Positions 1-6,301 of a stretch of DNA of 12,674 bases are shown in pieces. This stretch comes from JACKCP01 sp051744925. Lineage in GTDB: Bacteria; Desulfobacterota; Desulfobacteria; Desulfobacterales; JACKCP01. Position numbers and translations under genes: made by a program. A model generated the notes under the pieces. It was given only the letters and a program-made list of their open reading frames with translations, ran no database searches and had not been told where the DNA came from. The number at the start of each line of letters is the position of its first letter. Position 1 is the first letter of the stretch. The DNA lies in NCBI GenBank assembly GCA_051744925.1, contig JBNJDM010000063.1, positions 1-12,674 on the forward strand, in the 5' to 3' direction.

Positions 1-1367
1 GCAAGATATGCGGCTCCAAGAGCTGTGGTTTCAATGCACTCAGGTCTTTCAACATCGGATTTTAAAATATCGCTTTGAAACTGAAGCAGGAAATTGTTTA
101 AGCAGGCTCCTCCGTCAACACGCAGTTTTTTTACACTTATACCTGAATCTTCCTCCATTACAGATAAAACATCCTTTGACTGGTAAGCCAGGGATTCAAC
201 AACAGCTCTTACAAAATGCTCTTTCTGAGTTCCTCTGGTGATTCCGAAAACACAGCCCCTTACATCAGAATCCCAGTACGGAGTCCCAAGACCGACAAAA
301 GCCGGCACAACATAAACACCTTCAGTACTGTCTACTTTCAGGGCATACGATTCTGATTCAGAAGCATCCATAAACATTCTAAGACCGTCACGAAGCCACT
401 GAATTGCTGAGCCGGCAACAAAAACCGAACCTTCAAGAGCATACTTTACTTTTCCGTTTATACCCCATGCTATTGTTGTAAGAAGGCCGTTAACTGATTT
501 TACAGCTCTTTCACCTGTATTCATCAGCATAAAGCATCCGGTTCCGTATGTATTTTTTGCCATTCCCGTCTCAAAACATGCCTGACCAAACAATGCTGCC
601 TGTTGATCACCTGCCATTCCCGCAACAGGTATTTCATTTCCGTAAAATGTTTCAGGTGTTGTGTATCCGTAAACACCTGATGACGGTTTTACCTCAGGAA
701 GCATCTGCTCAGGAATATCAAGATACTCAAGAATCTCTTTATCCCATTTAAGTTCATGTATGTTATACATAAGAGTTCTTGATGCGTTAGAATAATCAGT
801 TACATGAACCTTCCCTTTGGTAAGCTTCCATGTGAGCCAGGTATCTATTGTTCCAAAAAGGAGGTCGCCGTTTTTCGCTTTTTCCTTTGCTCCTTCAACA
901 TTATCAAGAATCCATTTAACTTTTGTGGCAGAAAAATATGCATCCACAAGAAGCCCTGTTTTTTCAGTAAAAAAATCACTTAAACCTTCTGCTCTTATTT
1001 TATCGCAAATATCAGCAGTCTGCCTTGACTGCCATACAATAGCATTATAAACAGGACGGCCTGTTTTTTTATCCCACACCACAGTTGTTTCCCGCTGGTT
1101 GGTTATTCCGATTGCCGCAATTTCACCGCCTGCAACATCCTTATGGGCAAGAGCTTCTGCAGCAACAGACTGAACAGACGACCATATTTCCATTGCATCG
1201 TGCTCTACCCAGCCCGGTTCAGGGAAAATCTGGGTAAATTCCTTGCGGGTAATATTTACAATACGGCCTGACTTATCAAAAATTATAGCCCTTGAAGTTG
1301 TTGTACCCTGATCAATTGCAAGGATATACTTTTTTTCGAAACCAGATTCAGAATTGTTATAAGTCAT
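1..1367 (-). CDS. glpK: Glycerol kinase, C-terminus missing at window edge
   Basis: ATP-dependent phosphorylation of glycerol to sn-glycerol 3-phosphate in the cytoplasm, the entry step for glycerol catabolism and glycerolipid synthesis. I translated the minus strand from the ATG at 1367. It gives 455 codons without a stop, so roughly the last 45-50 residues of a usual ~500-residue GlpK lie outside the window. Visible FGGY-kinase features are the N-terminal phosphate-binding motif DQGTTTSR (residues 19-26), a WVEHD motif near residue 50, ITNQRET, the GMAGDQQAALFGQ segment with the probable catalytic Asp at residue 254, and DGGACLNNFLLQFQSD in the second ATPase half. The N-terminus is about 9 residues longer than in E. 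coli. An AAGGG ribosome site lies 6 nt before the ATG. The gene diverges from selU. No glpF or glpD is visible. Family assignment is very secure. Confidence 0.96.
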   Translation of the reverse strand, partial: MTYNNSESGFEKKYILAIDQGTTTSRAIIFDKSGRIVNITRKEFTQIFPEPGWVEHDAMEIWSSVQSVAAEALAHKDVAGGEIAAIGITNQRETTVVWDKKTGRPVYNAIVWQSRQTADICDKIRAEGLSDFFTEKTGLLVDAYFSATKVKWILDNVEGAKEKAKNGDLLFGTIDTWLTWKLTKGKVHVTDYSNASRTLMYNIHELKWDKEILEYLDIPEQMLPEVKPSSGVYGYTTPETFYGNEIPVAGMAGDQQAALFGQACFETGMAKNTYGTGCFMLMNTGERAVKSVNGLLTTIAWGINGKVKYALEGSVFVAGSAIQWLRDGLRMFMDASESESYALKVDSTEGVYVVPAFVGLGTPYWDSDVRGCVFGITRGTQKEHFVRAVVESLAYQSKDVLSVMEEDSGISVKKLRVDGGACLNNFLLQFQSDILKSDVERPECIETTALGAAYL

Positions 1368-1405
1368 ATGAAACCCTTTTTTATTATCTTTATAAAGTGT
1401 GTACA

Positions 1406-1434
1406 ATTATCTTGCATTCTTTAATTTCTCACAA
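1406..1434 (-). promoter_or_regulatory. Probable sigma70-type promoter of glpK
   Basis: On the minus strand, TTGTGA (plus positions 1429-1434) is followed after exactly 17 bp by GATAAT (1406-1411). The -35 matches the consensus at 4 of 6 positions and the -10 at 5 of 6. This predicts a transcript start near 1399 and a leader of about 30 nt before the glpK ATG. The -35 box falls inside the outer end of the inverted repeat at 1427-1452. The prediction is from sequence alone. Confidence 0.5.
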
Positions 1435-1619
1435 AGTCTCAAAGACACAAAGTTAAGGCTTAAAACTGAAACCATAAGTCTGATTTTAAAAATCATAATT
1501 TATTTGATATTTTTTTTGAAAAGCTGCCTTAAAAAAATCCGGTTTTCAGCAAGAGACTAATCAAGTAAAAACAATAAACAATAAAAATAAGATCTTTGTA
1601 TCTTGGTGCCTTTGTGAGA
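1427..1619. repeat. 193-bp unit with 26-nt terminal inverted repeats
   Basis: The left end (1427-1452) and the reverse complement of the right end (1594-1619) match at 22 of 26 positions. Each end is itself built of three tandem 8-bp units of the form NNNCAAAG. At the left these are TCACAAAG, TCTCAAAG and ACACAAAG; at the right (inverted) TCACAAAG, GCACCAAG and ATACAAAG. The interior has further self-complementarity: TTAAGGC at 1453-1459 with GCCTTAA at 1526-1532, a 7-bp palindrome at 1481-1495, and CTGAAACC at 1466-1473 with GGTTTTCAG at 1541-1549 (one bulge). No ORF or transposase is inside. It may be a MITE-like or other dispersed intergenic element, or a structured RNA. Copy number cannot be judged from one window. 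Confidence 0.65.
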
Positions 1620-1837
1620 TTTATTCTGTTTAATCTGAATATTTACAATAATTTTTCTTACATTTTACCTTCAAAATGCTATATCAATTTATATATTTAA
1701 TTTATGCATATTAGATTATATAAAACTTCTTTTCCAGAAAATTTAATCTGAATCGAATTTTTCATGCTTTAAAAAGATTTCAGATTCACAACTATTCAGC
1801 TAAAAAAACAATTATATCCCTAAAACAGCTTCTTAAA

Positions 1838-1878
1838 CAGAAAATCACGGCTTATAACCATTATTTGGTTATTTTCTG
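1838..1878. repeat. Nested inverted repeat upstream of selU promoter
   Basis: The inner stem is ATAACCA (1854-1860) with TGGTTAT (1866-1872) around a 5-nt loop. It is flanked by CAGAAA (1838-1843) and TTTCTG (1873-1878), which also pair, leaving a 10-nt bulge on the left side only. The structure ends 23 bp before the selU -35 box, so it is more likely a DNA-binding site than an RNA leader. There is no long T-tract, so I do not call it a terminator. The function is unknown. Confidence 0.45.
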
Positions 1879-1901
1879 CCCAATACAGTACAAAACAGCA
1901 T

Positions 1902-1930
1902 TTGACCCTTTTGTGACGCTGGAATATATA
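1902..1930 (+). promoter_or_regulatory. Probable sigma70-type promoter of selU
   Basis: TTGACC (1902-1907) and TATATA (1925-1930) are separated by the ideal 17 bp. The -35 matches the consensus at 5 of 6 positions. This places the transcript start near 1937 and gives selU a leader of about 30 nt, too short for a riboswitch. Confidence 0.6.
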
Positions 1931-1966
1931 CAATCTGAATTTAATATTTAAAAGGCACACAAATAC

Positions 1967-3025
1967 ATGCAGGTAAAAACCCTTGAAACATCCGATTTTC
2001 TAAAAAAAGCTGAAAACAGCATTCTTATAGATGTAAGATCACCTGTTGAATACACCAAAGGACATATACCGGGAGCACTTAACATTCCTTTGTTCTCAGA
2101 CAAAGAAAGGGAAGATATAGGAATATTATACAAACACAGCAGTAAAAAAGATGCTGTATTAAAAGGTATTTCATATGTTCAGCCTAAACTTTCCGGTTTT
2201 GTGGAAAAAATTTACAGCCTTACAAGTGAAAATAATAAAAATAAAATTTTAGTCTACTGCCACAGAGGGGGATTAAGAAGCAATTCTTTTGCCTGGCTTC
2301 TTGAAGCATCAGGTTTTGACGTATCAATACTTGAATCGGGTTATAAAAAATACAGAAACCATGTACTTCAAAGCTTTAAAAACGATTATAAATTCATTTT
2401 ACTCGGTGGAAAAACAGGCTGCGGAAAAACAGATATATTAAAAGAAATGGAAAAAAACAATGAACAGGTAATCGACCTGGAAGGGATAGCAAACCACAAA
2501 GGTTCTGCATTCGGTGACCTTGGAAACGGAGGCCAGCCTACTCCACAGCAGTTTGAAAACAATCTTTCACAAAAACTTACCAAACTTGATATAAAAAAAC
2601 ATATCTGGCTTGAAAATGAAAGTGCCGGAATCGGCGGGCTTTTTATACCGCTTGAAATACGAAACAAAATGCAAAATGCTCCGGTTGTAGATATCTTGCT
2701 TCCGAAAAATGAAAGAATAAAAAGAATTGCAAAAGAATACGGCTCGTTCAATAAAATCCTTATTGAAGAAAGAATAAAAAAAATCGAAAAAAGGCTTGGA
2801 AGGGAAAATGCCGGAAAAGCTGTTTTCTGTCTTCACAATAACCGGATAAATGAAACAGTTGAACTGCTTATTGGATATTATGACAAAAGCTATGATCATA
2901 GTACTGATAGAACAGACAAGATAAAATCAAAGCTTAAAATCAAGCTTGATACTGACAATCCTGTAAAAAACTCCAAAATTATACTCGAGACTGTAAATTC
3001 GACTGAAACTGCTTTAGCAACCTGA
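1967..3025 (+). CDS. selU: tRNA 2-selenouridine synthase (SelU/MnmH)
   Basis: Replaces sulfur of the 2-thiouridine at wobble position 34 in tRNAs for Lys, Glu and Gln with selenium. From family knowledge it uses selenophosphate and passes through a geranylated intermediate. The 352-residue protein has the family layout. An N-terminal rhodanese domain (about 1-135) carries LIDVRSPVEY at 20-29, GHIPGA at 32-37 and the catalytic-loop cysteine C98 in YCHRGGLRS. A P-loop domain follows, with the Walker A motif GKTGCGKT at 148-155, then the family-typical stretch HKGSAFGDLG near 177. Length is close to the E. coli enzyme (364). AAAGG lies 11 nt before the ATG, a slightly long spacing, but the N-terminus fits the family. 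The stop is TGA. It stands alone on the plus strand with its own promoter and terminator. SelD, its selenium donor enzyme, is not in the window. Confidence 0.95.
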   Translation: MQVKTLETSDFLKKAENSILIDVRSPVEYTKGHIPGALNIPLFSDKEREDIGILYKHSSKKDAVLKGISYVQPKLSGFVEKIYSLTSENNKNKILVYCHRGGLRSNSFAWLLEASGFDVSILESGYKKYRNHVLQSFKNDYKFILLGGKTGCGKTDILKEMEKNNEQVIDLEGIANHKGSAFGDLGNGGQPTPQQFENNLSQKLTKLDIKKHIWLENESAGIGGLFIPLEIRNKMQNAPVVDILLPKNERIKRIAKEYGSFNKILIEERIKKIEKRLGRENAGKAVFCLHNNRINETVELLIGYYDKSYDHSTDRTDKIKSKLKIKLDTDNPVKNSKIILETVNSTETALAT

Positions 3026-3063
3026 TCAGCTTAAGTCTTAAAACAAAGATTATAACTTCAGAC

Positions 3064-3094
3064 AAAAAAAGCCCTTCCTTGCGGAAGGGCTTTT
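3064..3094. terminator. Bidirectional hairpin terminator between selU and groL
   Basis: An 8-bp perfect stem, GCCCTTCC (3071-3078) and GGAAGGGC (3083-3090), closes a TTGC loop. On the plus strand it is followed by TTTTCTAT. On the minus strand the seven A at 3064-3070 read as seven T. It can therefore end selU from the left and the groS-groL transcript from the right. Confidence 0.9.
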
Positions 3095-3130
3095 CTATAT
3101 ATTAAACGGCTTTACTATTGGGGGAGACGA

Positions 3131-4786
3131 CTACATCATGCCGCCCATTCCTCCCATGCCGCCCATTCCGCCCATGCCGCCGGCTGGAGCGCCGCCGCCT
3201 GCATTTTCATCCGGAATTTCAGCGATCATTGCTTCTGTTGTCAGCATAAGTGACGCAACTGAAGCAGCATTCTGAATTGCAAATCTTACAACTTTCTTAG
3301 GATCGATAACACCTGCTTCAATAAGATCTTCATACTTATCTTTAGCAGCATTATATCCGAAGTTTCCTTCTTTTTCCTTAACTCTTTCTATAACAACTGA
3401 GCCTTCAACACCTGCATTATCTGCAATTTTTCTAAGAGGTGCCTGAATTGCCTGCATAATAACTTTGATGCCTGCTTTTTCTTCTTCATCTTCAACTTCA
3501 ATAGCTTCAACTGCCTTAAGAGATCTGATAAGAGCAACTCCGCCGCCAGGTACAATACCTTCTTCAACTGCAGCACGGGTAGCGTTAAGAGCATCTTCAA
3601 CTCTTGCTTTCTTTTCTTTCATTTCAGTCTCTGTTGCAGCGCCTACGTTAATAACAGCAACTCCGCCTACAAGCTTTGCAAGACGCTCCTGAAGCTTTTC
3701 TTTATCATAATCTGAAGAAGATTCTTCAACTTCAGCTTTAATCTGCTTAACTCTTGACTCAAGCTCGCTTTTTGCTCCTGCACCGCCGACAATTGTAGTA
3801 TTGTCTTTATCAATTGTGATGCTCTTTGCCTGACCAAGATCAGTAACCTGCATATTCTCAAGCTTTAGACCCATATCTTCTGATACAACCTGGCCGCCTG
3901 TAAGAACTGCAATATCCTGAAGCATAGCTTTTCTTCTGTCGCCAAATCCGGGAGCTTTTACTGCAGCTACGTTAAGTGTGCCTCTTAGCCTGTTAACAAC
4001 AAGTGTTGCAAGAGCTTCACCTTCAATATCTTCAGCAATAATAACAAGGGGCTTGCCCATTTTTGCAACATTTTCAAGGATTGGAACAAGATCTTTCATT
4101 GAAGAGATTTTGTTTTCGCAAAGAAGAATGTATGGATCAGAAGTTTCTGCAACCATTTTTTCAGAATCTGTTACAAAATAAGGAGAAAGATATCCTCTGT
4201 CGAACTGCATACCTTCAACTACGTCAAGGTATGTTTCCATTGATTTTCCTTCTTCAACAGTGATAACACCTTCTTTACCAACTTTTTCCATTGCGTCTGC
4301 AATGATGTTGCCTATTCTCTCATCATTGTTAGCTGAGATTGTACCGATCTGAGCAATCTCTTTTCTGTCTCTTGTATCGGTTTTAAGCTTTTCAAGATCT
4401 TCAACAATCTTTTCAACAGCCTTGTCAATTCCTCTTTTGATTGACATAGGATTGTTTCCTGCCACAACAAGCTTACGTCCTTCTTCATAAATAGATCTTG
4501 CAAGAACTGTAGCTGTTGTTGTACCGTCACCGGCCATATCACTTGTTTTACTGGAAACTTCCTTAACCATTTCAGCGCCCATGTTTTCGAACTTATCTTC
4601 AAGCTCGATCTCTTTTGCAACAGTTACACCGTCTTTAGTTACTGTTGGTGCGCCCCATGATTTTTCTATAACTACATTTCTTCCCTTAGGTCCAAGAGTT
4701 ACTGCTACAGCGTCTGCAAGTTTTTTGACGCCTTCAAGCATCTTGCTACGTGCTTCTTCACTGTATAAAATTTCTTTTGCTGCCAT
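3131..4786 (-). CDS. groL: Chaperonin GroEL (Cpn60)
   Basis: The 60-kDa subunit of the cytoplasmic double-ring chaperonin, which folds proteins in an ATP-driven cycle capped by GroES. The 551-residue length is normal. Visible family motifs are the nucleotide-binding LGPKGRNV at 31-38, GDGTTTATVLA with D87 of the ATPase site, the ARVEDALNATRAAVEEG segment holding the second catalytic Asp, and PGGGVAL. The tail is the classic GGM repeat ending in GMM. The start is set by a GGAG box 7 nt before the ATG. It lies 70 bp after groS with no terminator between them, so the two are co-transcribed. The stop is TAG, and the transcript ends at the hairpin at 3064-3094. Nothing unusual is seen in the protein. 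Confidence 0.99.
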   Translation of the reverse strand: MAAKEILYSEEARSKMLEGVKKLADAVAVTLGPKGRNVVIEKSWGAPTVTKDGVTVAKEIELEDKFENMGAEMVKEVSSKTSDMAGDGTTTATVLARSIYEEGRKLVVAGNNPMSIKRGIDKAVEKIVEDLEKLKTDTRDRKEIAQIGTISANNDERIGNIIADAMEKVGKEGVITVEEGKSMETYLDVVEGMQFDRGYLSPYFVTDSEKMVAETSDPYILLCENKISSMKDLVPILENVAKMGKPLVIIAEDIEGEALATLVVNRLRGTLNVAAVKAPGFGDRRKAMLQDIAVLTGGQVVSEDMGLKLENMQVTDLGQAKSITIDKDNTTIVGGAGAKSELESRVKQIKAEVEESSSDYDKEKLQERLAKLVGGVAVINVGAATETEMKEKKARVEDALNATRAAVEEGIVPGGGVALIRSLKAVEAIEVEDEEEKAGIKVIMQAIQAPLRKIADNAGVEGSVVIERVKEKEGNFGYNAAKDKYEDLIEAGVIDPKKVVRFAIQNAASVASLMLTTEAMIAEIPDENAGGGAPAGGMGGMGGMGGMGGMM

Positions 4787-4856
4787 TTGGCTTCTCCATT
4801 TGTTTTTTTGGGTTAAACATTAAAACTTTTATATGAAATTAAATATAAGAGGGAAA

Positions 4857-5144
4857 CTATCCTACTACTGCGTAGATGTCGTCCTGTCCCATTATGATAT
4901 ATTCTTCATCGTCGATTTTCAGCTCATGTCCGCCGTATTTGCTGAACAATACTTTGTCTCCGACCTTAACTTCCATAGGAATAGTTTTTCCGTCATTAGA
5001 TACTCTGCCGCTTCCAACTGCTTCAACTACACCTTCAGAAGGCTTTTCTTTGGCTGTATCAGGTATAATAATTCCGCCCTTGGTTTTCTCAGGCTCTTCA
5101 ACTCTTTTCACCACTACACGATCCTGAAGAGGTTTAATATTCAT
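4857..5144 (-). CDS. groS: Co-chaperonin GroES (Cpn10)
   Basis: Forms the heptameric lid of GroEL. The 95-residue product starts MNIKPLQDRVVVKR, the standard GroES N-terminus. It then shows the mobile-loop region EEPEKTKGGIIIPDTAKEKP, the roof-loop region, VKVGDKVLFSKYGG and a C-terminal acidic stretch ending in YAVVG. I chose the ATG at 5144. A TTG six bases upstream would give a longer frame, but it directly abuts the AAGGAG ribosome site, whereas the ATG has a 7-nt spacing and matches the family start. The stop is TAG. No CIRCE palindrome (TTAGCACTC/GAGTGCTAA) is visible in the 110 bp upstream, so HrcA control at this site is not supported. The gene follows fmdB on the same strand. Confidence 0.98.
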   Translation of the reverse strand: MNIKPLQDRVVVKRVEEPEKTKGGIIIPDTAKEKPSEGVVEAVGSGRVSNDGKTIPMEVKVGDKVLFSKYGGHELKIDDEEYIIMGQDDIYAVVG

Positions 5145-5254
5145 CTTCAATCTCCTTATATTTAATTGTTAACTTATTAAAATTAGTAATAAACTTACCA
5201 ACGAAAAAAACTTTAATCACGCTTGTTTATTTGTAAAGCGGGAAAAGTTAAAAT

Positions 5255-5545
5255 TTATTCTTCAGATCCTGAACTCTCTTTTTTTGCATCTGTTTTAGGT
5301 TCTGATTTTGCTTCAGACTTTGGTTCAGAAGCTGAAGAATTTTCACTGGTTACTGCATTATTTTTACCACCGTAATCTGTAACGTACCATCCGCTTCCCT
5401 TTAAATGGAAACTGCTTTTTGAAATCAATCTCTTAACAGGTCCTTTACCGCAGAATCTGCATACTTCAGGATTATCTTCAGAAATGCCCTGAAGCACTTC
5501 ATCTATTTTTCCGCAGTTCTCACAGCCGTACTCGTAAATGGGCAT
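5255..5545 (-). CDS. FmdB-family zinc ribbon protein
   Basis: A small protein of the FmdB/CxxC_CXXC_SSSS family, often annotated as a putative regulatory protein; its biochemical role is not established. The 96-residue product starts with the signature MPIYEYGCENCG and has four likely zinc-binding cysteines as two CxxC pairs, C8/C11 and C29/C32. The conserved KRLISKSSFHLKGSGWY region follows. The last 35 residues are a low-complexity, Ser/Glu/Lys/Pro-rich and probably disordered tail. I place the start at the ATG at 5545 because the family begins MPIYEY. An in-frame TTG nine bases upstream abuts the AGGGGG ribosome site and is less likely. It sits directly upstream of groS with a 110-bp gap and no strong terminator, so shared transcription with groSL is possible. 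Confidence 0.92.
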   Translation of the reverse strand: MPIYEYGCENCGKIDEVLQGISEDNPEVCRFCGKGPVKRLISKSSFHLKGSGWYVTDYGGKNNAVTSENSSASEPKSEAKSEPKTDAKKESSGSEE

Positions 5546-5580
5546 GATTATCAATCCCCCTCTTTCTAGTTGTTCCTTTT

Positions 5581-5676
5581 TTAAACCACCAATAAATTAG
5601 TCAGACTTTCTCTCTTGTCAAGACCGCAGCTCAAAAGAAATAAAATCAATTTTATTATCCAGGCTGAGTATTTCAT
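5581..5676 (-). CDS. Possible 31-residue lipopeptide
   Basis: A short frame that I do not recognise from any family. From the ATG at 5676 it encodes MKYSAWIIKLILFLLSCG followed by a 13-residue tail and a TAA stop. The N-terminus resembles a lipoprotein signal peptide: Lys near the start, a hydrophobic run (residues 6-15), and a lipobox-like LLSC with the cysteine at residue 17. Cleavage there would leave a 15-residue lipopeptide. An AGGTG ribosome site lies 8 nt before the ATG, which supports translation. Against it are the tiny size, the Leu at lipobox position -2, and a promoter-like TTGACA for fmdB inside the frame. It lies between the HELIH protein gene and fmdB, 35 bp before the fmdB start. 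Treat as a candidate only. Confidence 0.3.
   Translation of the reverse strand: MKYSAWIIKLILFLLSCGLDKRESLTNLLVV
5594..5621 (-). promoter_or_regulatory. Possible promoter for fmdB-groS-groL
   Basis: On the minus strand a perfect TTGACA (5616-5621) is followed after 16 bp by TAATTT (5594-5599), a weak -10 matching 3 of 6. It would give a leader of roughly 40 nt before fmdB. It does not look like a sigma32 heat-shock promoter (no CCCCAT-type -10). It overlaps the small ORF at 5581-5676, so only one of the two readings may be real. Confidence 0.3.
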
Positions 5677-5753
5677 ATTTTGCACACCTGAAAATTAAAG
5701 CTTTACAGACACAGCCAAAAAATCAGGTCTCTTTCTAAACAAAGCTCAGAGCA

Positions 5754-6266
5754 TCAGTAAGGAAGATGCTTTACAAAAAAAGACACAACTTCCTCTCTAC
5801 CGGATACAGATGTTTTCTCCAGTATTTGGCGTGTTATATCATGAACTCTCTTTTCCTCCTGCATCATTTCGTCACCCTCAGCTTCAAATTTTTTTAAATA
5901 CTTTGAAAACCTTACTACATGAATGAGCTCATGCACGGCTATATAAAAAAAAAGAGCCGTAAAAGGAAGTCTGTATTTTTTTATTCTGTCCAAAACAGCA
6001 TTGTCCTGAATACAGATCCTGTAAACTGTGTATACTGAAGAATTAAAAGGACTTTTCCACGGTTTTGCATCATACTTAACAACCTGAGCAAAAGGCCCGT
6101 CAACTATCTCGTGGCTTTTAAGATCTTTTAAGGTTTTAAAATCGTATTTTATTTTGTCCCATTGTGAATCAGACATCTTATAATAGTCTGCAACCATTTC
6201 TTCAGACATTTGAAAAACTTCATTCAAAAGCACCAGTTCTTTTTCACTAAATTTTTTTTTTGACAT
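5754..6266 (-). CDS. Unrecognised zincin-like protein with HELIH motif
   Basis: I do not recognise this 170-residue protein beyond its motif. It has no signal peptide and should be cytoplasmic. Residues 105-111 form a hydrophobic helix-like segment leading straight into HELIH (112-116), the HExxH zinc/catalytic signature of zincin metallopeptidases. About 20 residues later comes EAEGDEMMQEEKRVH (128-142), where one of several Glu (E137 or E138 at about the gluzincin spacing) or H142 could be the third zinc ligand. The N-terminal two thirds are Lys- and aromatic-rich (YKMSDSQWDKIKYDF at 29-43) with no recognised domain. A weak AGGT box precedes the ATG, and the stop is TGA. It follows the alaS terminator, so it probably has its own promoter. 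It could be a peptidase, or an inactive zinc-binding protein. Confidence 0.85.
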   Translation of the reverse strand: MSKKKFSEKELVLLNEVFQMSEEMVADYYKMSDSQWDKIKYDFKTLKDLKSHEIVDGPFAQVVKYDAKPWKSPFNSSVYTVYRICIQDNAVLDRIKKYRLPFTALFFYIAVHELIHVVRFSKYLKKFEAEGDEMMQEEKRVHDITRQILEKTSVSGREEVVSFFVKHLPY

Positions 6267-6301
6267 GGTAACCTGTTTTTATAATGTATTAGGTTAAAAT
6301 C

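Larger units (their letters stand above)
1368..1966. other. 599-bp AT-rich divergent intergenic region (glpK/selU)
   Basis: I see no credible protein-coding gene here in either direction. The region holds, from left to right, the glpK promoter, a 193-bp unit bounded by inverted repeats (1427-1619), an AT-rich stretch, a nested hairpin (1838-1878) and the selU promoter (1902-1930). Within it the 12-mer TTTAATCTGAAT occurs at 1629-1640 and again at 1742-1753, and its 9-nt core AATCTGAAT recurs at 1932-1940, just after the selU -10. The stretch 1641-1740 shows only AT-rich sequence. Confidence 0.8.

Noticed and set aside
2386..2751. Long open frame on the minus strand inside selU, and similar frames opposite groL, alaS and the peptidase gene.
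   Set aside because: They lie antisense to secure genes, lack ribosome sites and have biased compositions typical of shadow frames.
3023..3034. TGA stop of selU as a Sec codon.
   Set aside because: A TAA follows after only two more codons, so readthrough would add nothing meaningful.
3134..3182. Tandem triplet repeats at the 3' end of groL.
   Set aside because: These encode the normal GGM tail of GroEL and are not a separate repeat element.
5204..5240. Possible terminator between fmdB and groS (CGCTT/AAGCG or CTTTA/TAAAG with a run of seven T on the minus strand).
   Set aside because: The 5-bp stems are weak. The GC-containing one is separated from the T-run by 9 nt, and the other is purely AT-rich apart from one pair. 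It is not strong enough to call.
5555..5753. CIRCE-like or sigma32 heat-shock site upstream of fmdB.
   Set aside because: No TTAGCACTC/GAGTGCTAA pair and no CCCCAT-type -10 could be found.
5702..5756. Possible selenocysteine readthrough at the TGA stop of the HELIH protein gene; the frame continues 16 codons with TGC next to TGA.
   Set aside because: No convincing SECIS hairpin with a bulged U and GU-rich apical loop follows at the right distance, and the tail resembles no known redox motif. An ordinary stop is simpler.
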